Source of the DNA: Proteles cristata cristata
Taxonomy: Eukaryota; Chordata; Mammalia; Carnivora; Hyaenidae
Direction of reading: 5' to 3'
Length of the DNA stretch: 64,000 nt
NCBI GenBank assembly: GCA_017311185.1
Contig: JAESUZ010000420.1
Span: 930,001-994,000 of the forward strand
Shown here piece by piece: positions 1 to 11,830 of the stretch (its first letter is position 1; every line of letters begins with the position of its first letter). The translations under genes and the position numbers were made by a program. The notes below the pieces were generated by a model, which saw only the letters and a program-made list of their open reading frames with translations, was not told the origin of the DNA and ran no database searches.

Positions 1-204
1 GGCACCTGGGTGGCTCAGTCGGTTGAGCGTCCGACCTCAACTCAGGTCATGATCTTGTGGTTCACGAGTTTGAGTCCTGAATCAGGCTCGCTGCTGTCAG
101 CCTGTCATTGCGAAGCCCACTTCAGAGCCTCGGTCCCCCTCTCTCTACCCCTCCCCCGCATGCACTCTCCCCAGAATAAATATTTAAAAAATAAAGAAAT
201 AAAC
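1..204 (+). mobile_element. Felid tRNA-Lys-type CAN-SINE, cut by the window start
   Basis: The tRNA-related head begins at base 1 (A-box TGGCTCAGTCGG) and the body ends in a CT-rich tract and an A-rich AAATAAAT-like tail. Confidence 0.93.
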
Positions 205-345
205 TAGAAAGTTTAATGATAATTGGATATTTTAAACTAGAAATGTGGCTAAAGGCTGTACATGTCATATAGTTCTCCAACGTCAGAGCAGGAAGAAAGA
301 ATAGGTCACATAGAAACCCAGTGGATCCTCAAGGAAACTAAAGAA

Positions 346-346
346 A

Positions 347-404
<58 letters not shown>
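346..404 (+). repeat. (GT)n microsatellite
   Basis: About 29 GT dinucleotides with one TTT interruption near 358, followed by ACACATGTATATG. Confidence 0.95.
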
Positions 405-406
<2 letters not shown>

Positions 407-488
407 ACATGTATATGACAAATCCGAAAAGATTATAAACTTCTTGTTTCTTGGTGAATACACAGAAGTGGAATTAAGAGCAACATAT

Positions 489-838
489 AGTCGACCTTTG
501 AACAACACAGATTTGACCTGTACAGGTCTACTTACACGACTCAATATACTGGAAACTTTTTTGGAGATTTGCAGCAATTTGAAAATACTCGCAGAAAAAT
601 TGTGTAGCCTAGAAATACCAAAAGAACTAAGAAACAGTTACATGTTATTTTAAGAATGCAGTATATACTACATATAACATACAAGACATATGTTAATCAA
701 CTGTCTGTTATTGGTAAGCCTTGCAGTCAATAGTAGGCTGTTAGTAGTTATTTTTTGGAAGGTCAAAAGTTATATGTGGATTATTGACTTCATAGGGGGT
801 TGGTGTTCCCAACCCCTATGTTGTTTAAGGATCAACTG
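489..838. mobile_element. MER2-type Tigger DNA transposon remnant (non-autonomous)
   Basis: The ends are inverted repeats: AGTCGACCTTTGAACAAC at the left and GTTGTTTAAGGATCAACTG at the right, flanked by TA, the mariner/Tigger target. Internal sequence (ACATATAACATACAAGACAT, and a GTCAAAAGTTATATG-type motif) matches the MER2 pattern. No transposase is present. Confidence 0.8.
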
Positions 839-1221
839 TATACCTCAGACATGTAATTTAGTCTTGTTTTTTCAAGGTTATATAACATAAAGATAGACAC
901 GTTTGTTTGAAGAGTCTTTGAAAGAGTACTAATAGAGGAACCAGACACATATTTTATAAAGCACCTAACATGTTTGTATTCTCGATAAAATGCAGGGAAT
1001 TGTTTGCTTTATGACACAAGAATGGAAAATTATATGATCAGTTGAGAGCTTGAGATATAAAGGGAGAGGGTAGCATGATGATGGGTATTGATAAAGATAA
1101 ATAAAGAAGAAATATTTTTGAAAAGAATAAAATTTCCCTTGAGATTACATGTAGCTTAGAAACAATAAAGACTGGAATTTATACTACTGGGAGTTAAATC
1201 AATAATGCTGAAGCTATTCTT
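839..1221. other. Intergenic AT-rich sequence
   Basis: No gene or clear repeat recognised. Confidence 0.4.
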
Positions 1222-1236
1222 AAGACACTCTCTTGG

Positions 1237-1461
1237 GGCGCCTGGGTGGCTCAGTCGGTTAAGCATCCGACTTCGGCTCAGGTCATGATCTCATGGTTCG
1301 TGGGTTCGAGCCCCATGTCGGGCTCTGTGCTGACAGCTGGCTCAGAGCCTGGAGCCTGTCTTCCGATTCTGTGACTCCTTCTCTCTCTGACCCTCCCCTG
1401 CTCATGCTGTGTCTATCTCTCTCTCAAAAATAAATAACACATTAAAAAAAATTTTTAAAAA
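1237..1461 (+). mobile_element. Felid CAN-SINE
   Basis: Full-length, with a perfect 15-bp target duplication AAGACACTCTCTTGG at 1222-1236 and 1462-1476. Confidence 0.96.
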
Positions 1462-1476
1462 AAGACACTCTCTTGG

Positions 1477-2087
1477 AAAGAAGGGACTAAAAGAAAAGAG
1501 ATAAACATAATAAGTGAGAATATTCCAGTAATGGAAGAGATTTCCAGTATTAGAATGACTTGGAAGACCGATGAAAAGGACAGAGCAAAAAAGAAAAAAT
1601 AATATTTAAAGATGTGTCAGAAAAACTTTTCCAGGATGCAAGGAAGACCCCAATCATCAAAATAACACATCATATACTAGACAAAATTGAGAAAAAATAT
1701 CACCATAACACATATTGAGAAACATTTTTACTTTAAAGAATAAATAAAATCTTCTAGATGCCTAGGAAGAAATAGGAAAAGGGTCATATTGGTATTGGAC
1801 TGCTTATCTTTGAGTTTAGAAAACAATGGAGGATAGGGATGCAGGGCAAAATTTTGTGAGATAAGCATTTTATAGCCAATCTCTCATTCACGAGTAAAGA
1901 CAAAAACAACAAAAAGATTTACACTAATGTGCAAGGACTCAAAAAATACACCATTCCATTTAGCAACAGTATTATAAACACAGTTAAAAGATGAATCAGA
2001 CTCAGAAAAATGATATTAACAACACATAACATAGACAAATGATTAATATCAATAATGAGGAGAAAGCTCCAAAACCCAATTAGTAGA
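1477..2087. other. Intergenic A-rich sequence
   Basis: A-rich sequence resembling very old LINE-derived DNA but not diagnostic. No gene is seen. Confidence 0.35.
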
Positions 2088-2300
2088 GGGGCACCTGGGT
2101 GGCTCAGTTGGTTAAATGTCTGACTTCGGCTCAGGTCATGATCTCACAGTTTGTGAGTTCGAGCCTCACACTGGGGTCTGTGCTGACAGCTCAGAGCCTG
2201 GAGCCTGCTTTGAGTTCTGTGTCTCCCTCTCTCTCTGCCCCTCCCCTGCTCACCCTCTGTCTCTCACTTTCTCAAAAATAAATAAACATTAAAAAAAATA
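2088..2300 (+). mobile_element. Felid CAN-SINE
   Basis: Complete head, CT tract and AAATAAATAAAC tail. Confidence 0.95.
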
Positions 2301-3094
2301 ACACAAGCAATGCAAATTAATCTTGAACTTTTTCAGCAGATATGTATCTGGGTGCAGCAATCCTGAAACAATTTTCTGTTTGATATGGGATTGTGCAAAT
2401 AGGTAAGGGTGTTGATGTTTTGGGAACCACAGTTCTCAGTGGGGGAGGGGGAGAATAAGAAAGAACCTTGCAGAGTTAGATTGGAATTGAGGGGATAGCG
2501 GTATATATTTATGATTTCTAATATACAAATATAAACATTTCATGGCTCAGTCCACCAGAAGGACCTACAAGCAATGGTATGGACAAACCCAAGGCCCAGA
2601 TCTAAATTTCAGTCCCCACCAAAGAGAACCAGGAATGCTTGGAGAAAGTACTAATTCCAGGGCTGGGACAGGGAAGGTTCAAGAACTTGGACTTTTTGTG
2701 CAAGAGGGAAGCTAGTACTAAAAGCAAAACTTGTGGGGATTTATCAAAAAGACACATGAACCTGCTTAAAGGGAATCCCATTGGCCTGATCTGGGAAAAA
2801 ATGAGTGTCAAAATAAGTCAGACCAGTAATGTATTATAACCTACTGAATAAAATAGTAATGTGTTAATCTATATGGATAGTAAATAGACTAGTAAATGGA
2901 TAGGTGGATGGATGGGTAGACAGACACACAGAAAGATAGACAGCAACATATCTGGCTAGTTAGATAGATAGATAAAAAGAAAATCCTCTACCTTCACCAA
3001 AGCATCAACTGGTAAGTGTGGAGAAAGTCGAAGAGTTAGAAACTTACCATTCTGAAATCATTAAAGACTTGTTTAGACAATAACAGTCAATGGA
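2301..3094. other. Intergenic sequence without a recognised gene
   Basis: Includes a short GATA-rich patch (about 2900-2975). Nothing else is identified. Confidence 0.35.
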
Positions 3095-3331
3095 GGGGCG
3101 CCTGGGTGGCTCATCAGTCTGACTAAGCATCCGACTCTTAATTTTGGCTCAGGTCATGATCTCACAGTTTGTGAGTTCAAGCCCTACGTAGGGCTCTGCC
3201 CTGACAGCGTGGAGCCTTCTTGGGATTCTCTCGCCTTCTCTCTCTGTCCCTACTCCAGTTACCCCCCCCTCTCTAGCTTGCTCTCTCTCTTTCTCTCTCT
3301 CTCAAAAATAAATCAATAAATGTTAAAAAAA
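3095..3331 (+). mobile_element. Felid CAN-SINE, diverged
   Basis: Head at 3095; the A-box region carries an insertion (CATCAGTCTGAC) and the CT tract is expanded. Confidence 0.93.
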
Positions 3332-3532
3332 TTGTTAATGGGTACTATATCTAGGAGGTGAAAGTCGATGAGGAATAGAACAATTGCATGATCTGAAAGT
3401 GTCTTTCAGAGAATTGATTAGTTACAACTGGATAATCGTAATTTCACAGAAAAACTAAGCTAGAAGAAAATGTTTTTCGTTCTACCCCTTTAGATTCTTT
3501 GGTTGGTCTAATAATCAAATTAACAAAAGACA

Positions 3533-3726
3533 GGGGCACCTGGGTGGCTCAGTCAGTTAAGCATCTGGCTTAGGCTCGGGTCATGATCTCACAGTTTGAG
3601 TTTGAGTCCCGCATCGGGCTCTGTGCTGACAGCTCAGAGCCTGGAGCCTGCTTTGGATTCTGTCTCCCTTCCTCCCTGTTCCTCTCTCTCTCAAAAATAA
3701 ATAAAGATTTTTTTAAATTAAAAAAC
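3533..3726 (+). mobile_element. Felid CAN-SINE
   Basis: Flanked by an imperfect target duplication ending in AAGACAG on both sides. Confidence 0.94.
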
Positions 3727-4199
3727 ATAAGACAGAGTAACAGGAGAAAAACAAATTGAATTCGACTGCATGGGGGCCGTATAAGAATGAGGAACAAGCC
3801 AGGAAATTGAGGCTGCTTTGAGCTAAGGAGTGGCATGGGGTGTGGGGCTTCTAAGGAGAAGAGGGTGATTTACAGTATAATAAGAAGAGCAGATGTTGGG
3901 TAATTAAAAAAAAGTTATCTCTTGATAACAGCTGTCTTTCTGGGCCAGGCCTCCTACCTAAATTCCTTTTGGTAATTTCAGGGATGGGTAAAAGCTCTTC
4001 TTGGGTCTGTGGGGTCATGGAGTGCCTTCAGCTTAAAATGGTCCATATGCCCAAATGGCGACATTTTGGGGAGACTTTCCTAAAGCCCTTCACTAGACAA
4101 TGCTTTCATTAGATGAGAAATTAAAATTACCAACAAATGGGCAAATGGCTTTAATGTGCCTTTCAATGTAACACGACATCACTTTTACAATACTCTAGC

Positions 4200-4600
4200 C
4201 AGGAATGTAAAACATGAATTTAATCATGAAGAAACAGCAGCCCAACCCTAAATGGGTGGACATTCTATTAAATAACCCTCCATGTTCCACAAAAATGTCG
4301 AAGTCATGAAAGACAATGAAAGGCTGAGGACTGTTTCCAGATTCAAGGAAACTAAACAGTCACTACAATTACATGCAAAACGTGATTCTGGGCTGGATCC
4401 TGCACTGGTGGGGGGCAAAAAAGGGCCATAAAAGTCATTTTTGGGACAACTGACAAAATTGGCATATAAACTGTGCCGTGGATCAAAGTGTTATATCAAT
4501 GTTAAAATTTCTGAGCTTAATGCATGTACTGTGGTTACATCAATAAAGGAATATTCTTGTTTTTAGAAAATATACAATGCAATATTGAAGGATAAATTGG
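4200..4600 (+). mobile_element. Ancient LINE 3'-end fragment (probably old L1)
   Basis: The segment around 4215-4320 is visibly similar to 14,955-15,045 in this window (GAAACA...CATTCTA...GTCATGAAAGACAA pattern), so both come from one old repeat family. The class is inferred. Confidence 0.4.
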
Positions 4601-4705
4601 CTTTTATATATGCAAACTTCTCTGAAATCAGGAAGAATGAGAAAAGAGACAAGGATAAATGTGATGACATGTTAACAAGTGGTGACTTTTCAAGTGGTGA
4701 CTTTT

Positions 4706-4939
4706 TTTTTAATTTTTTTTTAATTTTTTTTAATGTTTTTTATTTATTTCAAGGAGAGAGAGAGAGACACAGCGTGAGCAGGGGAGGGTCAGAGAGAGAG
4801 GGAGTCACAGACTGAAACAGGCTCCAGGCTCTGAGCTGGCAGTCAGCACAGAGCCCGACGCGGGGCCGAACCCACGAACCGCGAGATCATGACTAAGCGA
4901 AAGTCGGACGCTTAACCGACTAAGCCACCCAGACGCCCC
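4706..4939 (-). mobile_element. Felid CAN-SINE, young CAGTCAGCACAG subfamily
   Basis: Full-length reverse copy. CAAGTGGTGACTTTT occurs twice in tandem before it (4676-4690 and 4691-4705) and once after it (from about 4941). Confidence 0.95.
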
Positions 4940-5040
4940 AACAAGTGGTGACTTTTACTTAAAACATGTGGGGGTTCTATGTATTAATCTTGTCAATGTT
5001 ATGAAAATTTAATGTATGGTTTTTAAAAAATTAGAAATAA

Positions 5041-5247
5041 GGGTGCCTGGGTGGCTCAGCTGGTTAAGTGTCCGACTTCAGGTCAGGCCATTTTCTTGTA
5101 GTTCATGAGTTCGAGCCCCGTGTCAGGCTCTGTGCTGACAGCTCAGAGCCTGGATCCTACTTTGAATTCTGTGCCTCCCTCTTTCTATGCCCTCCCCAGC
5201 TCCCGCTCTGTCTCTCTCTGTCTCAAAAATAAATAAACATTAAAAAA
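5041..5247 (+). mobile_element. Felid CAN-SINE
   Basis: Head GGGTGCCTGGGTGGCTCAGC to tail AAATAAATAAACATTAAAA. Confidence 0.95.
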
Positions 5248-6660
5248 CTGAAAATTCAAAATAAATGTGGGTCAAACTATACATTGCCTCAGAACTTTGG
5301 TTCTTTAACTTACGGAATGCATTTACCGGTCAACGAGCAATTCTACAGCTAACAGATACATGCGTGTATTTGCAATATTTATACATGCAGTGTATATGTT
5401 CTCTAACTAGAAATAACCTACATGTCCATCAGTAGACTTGTTTAATACCTTAGGCTAGATTTCTATGTAATCATCTGTGGTCATTAAAAGAAATGGGGTA
5501 AATCTAAACGTTCTAATAAGAAAAGTCACCTAAATCTTTGTGACAAAATGAATTCGGTAAATAATAGTATTTATCGTATAGCCCAATTTTTATTTATAAC
5601 AGAAAGAAAAAGAGATTAGTGCCTAGCAAAATGTTAGCAATGGTTACTTAAGGCAGGTCTATACTTTGGGACAGATTAGGTTCTGAAAGATATTTGTAAA
5701 TCCATACGTTTTCAAGTCCCAAGTAACTAAGACAGATATAAACCTGAGGTTCCCCACTGCATTTCTGCCTAACAAGAATATGAATCAATTTCTTTGAAGC
5801 CTGAAAAGCAGGCATAGTCTTCTCCCTCTTCCATATATATTTTCTAGCAGATTTATTTTCCCCAAATAGATAAATTTTGTCTTCCTTGGAAATCTGTTAA
5901 GGCAGGCATTTGTCTCTTTCTGCATAATCTTTGCTAGTGACATACATTATTCTTTGGCTGTTTGAAGCCCCCGTGTGCTAGTTTGCCAGTCACATTGATG
6001 GCATGCGGATTCAAATAAGCCTCGGTCCCTGGTGGGAATCACCTGTAAGACAACAGCATCGGCAGCAGCCCTGAAAATTTAAGGACCTACTTTAGTCCTT
6101 AAATTCCCCACGTCAAGTTTTGCCATCAATTAACAGTGGGCGGATGGATGTCCGACTTCTTTCCGTCACTCAGTCAGTTTTTCTCACTTCTCGATGAATG
6201 CAGTTGATTCAACAGGCGTGATTCGTTCTGACTTCAAAATCGTTCCCGCTCACAAATGATTCCTGTGGCGCACGTCCACCCTCTTCATCCTCTTGACTCT
6301 CATTTCCAGAAATGTCTCTTGTTTTCCTTTCTTACTGTGTGCCCTTTCTTGGGAACTTTTCCAATATCTTTGCTGCTATTTTACTTACCAGCTGTGATGG
6401 CATCCATAATATTTGTAAAATGCCTCGACAGCAAGTGTAAGCACGGCAAGTGCAGTGTAGACTGAGCGGTGGCAGGAAGACCAGGACAAACATGATTATG
6501 TTATCTGTCAGTGGCAGGCTGGGTGCCTTTGACTTTGAAAAGTAGCTTTCATTATATCAGTGAGAACTTGTAAATTGAGTATTTGTCAATAGAGGAGCTT
6601 CGAATTACATCTGTGTTGCTTGGATTTATTATTGTCATTATTTTGCTGAATTTACTACTA
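5248..6660. other. Intergenic unique sequence
   Basis: About 1.4 kb with no SINE. Short ORFs here show no recognisable domain. A small inverted repeat (AAGGACCTACTTTAGTCCTT) lies near 6080. Confidence 0.4.
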
Positions 6661-6677
6661 GGTATTCATATATATAT

Positions 6678-6861
6678 ATTTTAATGTTTATTTTTAAGAG
6701 AGAGAGAGCAAGCAAGCAGGGGAGGGAGGAGCAGGGAGGGGCAGGGGGGTGGGCTTTGCACTGATAGCAGAGGGCCCGATGCGGGGCTCAATCTGACAAA
6801 CTGTCAGATCATGACCTGAGCCAAAGTTGGTTGCTCAATCGACTGAGCCACCCAGGTGCCC
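6678..6861 (-). mobile_element. Felid CAN-SINE
   Basis: Target duplication GGTATTCATATAT at 6661-6673 and 6863-6875. Confidence 0.94.
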
Positions 6862-6877
6862 TGGTATTCATATATTT

Positions 6878-7082
6878 TTAAAAATGTCTGTATTTATTTT
6901 GAGGGACAGAGCAAGCGAGCACAGGGGAGGGGCAAAGAGAGAGGGAGAGAGAGAGAATCCCAAGAAGGTTCCAAGCTGTCAGTGCAGACCCCCATGCGGG
7001 GCTCATACTCACAAACCATGAGATCATGACCTGAGCTGAAATCAAGAGCCAGTCACTTAAGCAACTGAGCCACCTAAGCGCC
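6878..7082 (-). mobile_element. Felid CAN-SINE, adjacent second insertion
   Basis: Lies directly after the previous copy; its far side repeats TATTCATAT again, so both copies used the same target. Confidence 0.94.
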
Positions 7083-7225
7083 ACTGTGTATTCATATTTT
7101 ATTTTGTTATTACAAAAACAAGAAAACAATAGAAAAGAAAGATACCTTCTAATCATGTCAGCAGAATTACATTTTTGTACATTTGTATCCTTTCATGAAA
7201 AATGTTTTTTGTTGGCTTGCTTTTT

Positions 7226-7289
7226 TAAATTATTATTATTTTTTAATGTTTTATTTATTTCTAGGAGAGAGTGAGAGACAGCGTGGCTT
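7226..7289 (-). mobile_element. Partial duplicate of a CAN-SINE tail
   Basis: About 60 bp matching the tail start of the following SINE (TTTTATTTATTTCTAGGAGAGAG to GACAGCGTG), then the flank word GGCTTGTTTTTTT. It looks like a partial tandem duplication. Confidence 0.8.
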
Positions 7290-7517
7290 GTTTTTTTATT
7301 ATTATTTTTTAACGTTTTATTTATTTCTAGGAGAGAGAGAGAGACAGCGTGAGCAGGGGAGGGTCAGAGAGAGAGGGAATCACAGACTGAAACAGGCTCC
7401 AGGCTCTGAGCTGGCAGTCAGCACAGAGCCCGACGTGGGGCCCGAACCCACAAACCACGAGATCATGACCTGAGCAAAAGTCAGATGCTTAACCGACTAA
7501 GCCACCCAGGTGCCCCT
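7290..7517 (-). mobile_element. Felid CAN-SINE, young subfamily
   Basis: Full-length; the flank TTTTGTTGGCTTG recurs on both sides (about 7206-7218 and 7518-7530). Confidence 0.95.
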
Positions 7518-7534
7518 TTTGTTGGCTTGTTTTG

Positions 7535-7990
7535 ATCTAATCATAGTTTGTGTTCTGTGTCCAGAAAAAAACAACTCTAACAATGTGTAACAATATTCCA
7601 CTTAATGGGGGGCCTTGTCAAGTTCTGGCACCGGTCAGAAGTTCAAACCTTTTGGGGGGAAAAAGAAAACAAAGTGTCAAATCAAAATACCTCAAGTATG
7701 GGAACTGTAAAAGAATGGGAATGAACAGCGGAAGGAATTTAACACAGCGTGCATTGAGAGTGTGTGGTTATATAAAGACAGGCTGAAAATACATATAAAT
7801 GTAAAACAAGATATATAATGTTAAATATAGATTCAGCAGTGATAATAAACCTACAGTTCCAAGGTTTATTCCAGGGATCAGGTGAGGGAGAGTTTGAGAG
7901 GAGCTGAGAGTAAAAGCTGGGTAATTTATTTTATGGGGGAGATACAATTGTGCATGTGATCTTTCAAGTTGAATTTTATGTTTCAGCCAC
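7535..7990. other. Intergenic unique sequence
   Basis: No gene or repeat recognised. Confidence 0.4.
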
Positions 7991-7997
7991 AAGGTGC

Positions 7998-8692
7998 CCA
8001 GACACTTGGTCAGACATTATTCCGGGTGTGTCCGTGAGGATGTTTCCAGATGAGATGAACACTTGAATCAGTGGACAGAGGAAAATGACAGCCCTTTTTA
8101 ATGTGGTGGGACTCATCCAATCAGTTGAAGGCCTGAATCGACCAAAAAGGCTGACCCTCCCTCCGGCAAGGGGGCATTTTCCTGCTTTTGAACTTGAACT
8201 AAAACACAGGTCTTTCTGGTTTTCAGGCCTTTGGACGAGGATGACACTATTGTCTCTCTGGGGTTTCCCGCTTCTGGATCAAATCTTGGGACTTCTCAGT
8301 CTCCAAAATCAAGTGACTCAATATTTTATAATAAACCTCTCTCCCTTTCTGTCTCTCTGCCTATATATGGATGTATATATATATATATATGCATATGCAC
8401 ACACATATAGATTATATATAATTGATTTATAAACTTGATGCATATGCACACATTTATATTAATGCAAATATATTATTTATTAATTAATCAATATAAATCC
8501 CTTGTTATACTGATTATTTATTTAAATGATTATATTTACTAATTGAAATAAATATATCTATTTAACTTAAATGTATTTATTTTATATAAATTTATAAATC
8601 TATTACTTACATATTTAAATGTATTTGTTTCTTTACCTAAGTATACCTCTATTCCTTCTCTTGGTTTTCTGGAGAACCTTGACTAATACAGA
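7998..8692 (+). mobile_element. Ancient LTR-like repeat with an AT-rich inner expansion (tentative MaLR-type)
   Basis: GGTGTGTCCGTGAGGATGTTTCC at the left, CTTCTCAGTCTCCAAAATC in the middle and TGGAGAACCTTGACTAATACAG at the right form the order of a common mammalian repeat. Bases 8360-8640 are an AT-rich low-complexity insertion. Confidence 0.45.
8360..8640. repeat. AT-rich low-complexity tract
   Basis: TATATA and TTTAAAT-type sequence, over 80 percent A+T by eye. Confidence 0.8.
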
Positions 8693-8889
8693 AAGGGGTT
8701 AATATTCTTTTACCGATGGCCTTTGAGCTGAATAACTTGCAATTCTTAGTGGGGACAGTGTGGGTAGGACCACTAACTGTTTGTCTAAACCCTCATCCTG
8801 GGTGCCCAGCGAGGTGGCTTCCCAGCAAATTGCCATAAAGTGTGGTATGTGATCGTTCCAGCTGAAGTGGAAAAAAACTTTTTAAAAGA

Positions 8890-9122
8890 TTTTATTTTAT
8901 TTTATTTTGTTTTATTTCATTTTTATTTATTTCTAGGATAGAGAGAGACAGCGTGAACAGGGGAGGGTCAGAGAGAGAGGGAGATACAGACTCTGAAACA
9001 GGCTCCAGGCTCCGAGCTGGCAGTCAGCACAGAGCCCGACGCAGGGCTTGAACCCACAAACCGCGAGATCATGACCTAAGCGAAAGTTGGACGCTTAACC
9101 GACTAAGCCACCCAAGCGCTCC
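8890..9122 (-). mobile_element. Felid CAN-SINE, young subfamily
   Basis: Full-length, inserted in an AAGATTTTATTTT motif that belongs to the older SINE at 9336. Confidence 0.94.
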
Positions 9123-9123
9123 T

Positions 9124-9334
9124 ATTTTATTTTTTAAAATGTTTATTTATTTTAGAGAGAGACAGAGTGCAAGCAGGGGAGGGACAGAGAGAGAGGGAGG
9201 CACAGAATCTGAAGCAGGCTCCAGGCTCTGAGCTGTCAGCACAGAGCCCGACACGGGGCTCAAACTCACGAACTAAAAGATTATAACCTAAGCCAAAGTT
9301 GAATGCTTAACCAATGGAGCCACCCAGGCACCCC
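9124..9334 (-). mobile_element. Felid CAN-SINE
   Basis: Full-length, abutting the previous copy head to tail. Confidence 0.94.
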
Positions 9335-9335
9335 T

Positions 9336-9440
9336 TTAAGATTTTATTTTTAAGTAATCTCTACACCCAAGCTGGGACTCAAACCTACAAACCCCAAGAT
9401 CAAGAGTTGCAAGCTCCACCTGCTGAGCCAGCCAGGTTCC
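9336..9440 (-). mobile_element. Older carnivore SINEC fragment
   Basis: Reads AAGATTTTATTTTTAAGTAATC to TGAGCCAGCCAGG: the short general carnivore CAN-SINE without the felid CT-rich body. Confidence 0.85.
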
Positions 9441-9678
9441 AGCCCGCAGGCTGCAACTTTGGAAAGCAGGGGTGTCTTGTCTCTGCTCCCTCTTCGTCCT
9501 GGGGCTGATCAGTCAGAGCAGTGATACAGCCCTCAGGCGTGACAGAGTCAAGAGGGGAGAAGCCATGGGCCTGCGGCACCCAAGAGCAGAGTACCCTTCT
9601 TGGCCAGTGAGGTCACCCAAGGTAAGTTTCTATTTTATTTGAATCATTCTATGTTTTGGATCGACTTTTTGTTTTCTT

Positions 9679-10269
9679 TTTTTCCCCCCCTTCATAGTTT
9701 ATTGTCAGGTTGGTTTCCACATAACACCCAGTGCTCATCCCCACAAGTGCCCTCCTCCATGCCCATCCCCCCTCCCCCCACCCCCATCAGCCCTCAGTTT
9801 GTTCTCAGCATTCAAGAGTCTCTCATGGTTTGCCTCCCTCCCTCTCCCCCACCATTTCCCCCCTTCTTCTCCCCCGCGGTCCTCTGTTAAGTTCCTCCTA
9901 ATCCTCCTATACGTGCACACATATGATATTTGTCTTTCTCGGCCTGACTTATTTCGCTCAGCATAACACCCTCAAGGTCCATCCATGTTGCTACACATGG
10001 CCAGATTTCATTGTTTCTCATTGCCATGTAGTATTCCATGGTATAGATAAACCACATCTTCTTGATCCATTCATCTGTTGATGGACACTTAGGCTCTTTC
10101 CATGTTTTAGCTATTGTGGAGAGTGCTGCTATGAACATTGGGGTACATGTGCTCCTATGTCTCAGCACTCCTGTATCCCTTGGGTAAGTTCCTAGCAGTG
10201 CTATTGCTGGGTCCTAGGGGAGTTCTAGTGTTAGTTTCCTGAGGAACCTCCACGCTGTTTTCCAGAGGG
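9679..10269 (-). mobile_element. 5'-truncated LINE-1 (ORF2 C-terminus and 3' UTR), broken
   Basis: The reverse-strand translation of 9887-10168 gives the L1 ORF2 C-terminal region (PSTDEWIKKMW, then ATWMDLEGVMLSEISQ). The 3' UTR lies at lower coordinates. The flanking 8-bp repeat GTTTTCTT (9671-9678 and 10270-10277) is the likely target duplication. Non-functional. Confidence 0.92.
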
Positions 10270-10394
10270 GTTTTCTTAGCTGATGTAGAAACAGTGCAGT
10301 TTCACGGAGGAGGGGGGGGAGGGAACCTACACGCGCTCCCAATCCTCAGAAGTAACTAATGTTACATTTTTGCCGCCTTTGCCTGGGCTGTTGG

Positions 10395-10830
10395 AGAAGT
10401 TTGTTAGGGCTGTGGTCACAACGTATCACCCGTATCACCCGCTGGAGGTAACAAAATATCACCTGCAGGGGAGGTGGGGGAGGAGGAGATGGAAAGAACA
10501 GAATGGGATTTTCTCACAGTCCTGGAGGCTGGAAGTCTGAGGTCAAGATGTCCCTGGTTTAGTTTTTTCTGAGGACCTTTCCTGTCAGATGGCTGCTGCT
10601 CGCTGAGTCCCCACACAGTCGCCTTTAGGTCTGTGGTGTTTGTGTCCCTGTCACCTCTTCTGATAAGGACCCCAGACCCTGCGTGGGGCCACCCACGGGG
10701 CTTCATCTCGCCTTGACCCCTTCTTGAAAGGCCCTTTCTCCAAATACAGTCGTAGTCTGGGGTTTTGGAGTTGGGACTTCAACATGGGAATTCGAGGGGA
10801 CATGGTCCAAGCAATCCAGTCCATTACAGT
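10395..10830 (-). mobile_element. MLT1-type MaLR LTR
   Basis: Contains TTTTCTCACAGTCCTGGAGG, CTCCAAATACAGTCG and GGGACTTCAACATGGGAATT in the order expected for a reverse-strand MLT1. Confidence 0.85.
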
Positions 10831-10882
10831 GCCTCTGTTTTTAAAAAGCAAAATATGGCAGTTACATACAAATTTACTTTCT

Positions 10883-11073
10883 TTAAAAAAGTTTATTTGG
10901 AAAGAGAGAGACAGAGCACCAGCAGGGGAGGAGCAGAGAGAAAGGGAGAGAAAGAACCCCAAGCAGGCTCTACATCGTCAGTGCCAAGCCCGACATGGGA
11001 CTCGAACTCACAAACCGTGAGATCATGACCTGAGCCAAAATCAAGAGTCAGATGCTTACCGGACAGGCACTCC
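10883..11073 (-). mobile_element. Felid CAN-SINE, diverged
   Basis: Head end worn (ACCGGACAGGCACTCC). AAATTTAC flanks both sides. Confidence 0.92.
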
Positions 11074-11173
11074 ATAAATTTACGTTTTTGCTCCATCTCT
11101 TTTGTCCATCAGGGTATCCATACCCTGAAATAAACATGAATTATTTCAAGAATATATATGTGTCTGTCACTAT

Positions 11174-11365
11174 TTTTTTTAATGTTTATTTATTTTTGAG
11201 AGAGAAAGAGAGACAGAGCATGAACCAGGGAGGGGCAGAGAGAGAGAGGGAGACACAGAATTTGAAGCAGGCTCCAGGCTGTCCGCACAGAGCCCCATGT
11301 GGGGCTCGAACCTATGACCTGAGCCGAAGTCAGACACTTAACTGACTGAGCCACCCAGACGCCCC
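11174..11365 (-). mobile_element. Felid CAN-SINE
   Basis: The duplication GTCTGTCACTATT flanks it (5' copy ending 11173, 3' copy at about 11368-11380). Confidence 0.95.
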
Positions 11366-11613
11366 TGTCTGTCACTATTAACAAGATATTACACTTTCAT
11401 ACATTAAATATTTTTATATAAATGGTATCACGTTGTACGTATCCTTTGATTGGCTCTTGTTCATCAACAATAGCTTTTTGAGCCATGTCCATGTTAATAT
11501 GCATAGGCCTACTTGGTTCTCTTTACAGTGTAATATTCCAGTGTAAAAATAAACCACAGGAATCCTTTCCCTTATTGATAGAAAGTTAGGTTGCTCCCCC
11601 TTAATACTATGTT

Positions 11614-11830
11614 TGTTTTTTTTAAAATATTTTTATTTATTTCTAGGAGAGAGAGAGACAGTGTGAGCGGGGGAGGGTCAGAGAGAGAGGGAATCACAGA
11701 CTGAAACAGGCTCCAGGCTCTGAGCTGGCAGTCAGCACAGAGCCCGCCGCGGGGCTCAAACCCACGAACCGCGAGATCATGACCTAAGTGAAAATCGGAC
11801 GCTTAACCGACTAAGCCACCCAGGCGACTC
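11614..11830 (-). mobile_element. Felid CAN-SINE, young subfamily
   Basis: Target duplication CCCTTAATACTATGTT at 11598-11613 and 11851-11866. Twenty extra bases (T-run then AAATGTT, 11831-11850) lie between its head and the 3' duplication. Confidence 0.95.

Noticed and set aside
338..653. ORFs encoding Cys-Val or Thr-His runs
   Set aside because: Produced by the (GT)n microsatellite.
9887..10168. 93-codon ORF with PSTDEWIKKMW
   Set aside because: It is a broken L1 ORF2 C-terminus, annotated as part of the L1 and not as a host gene.
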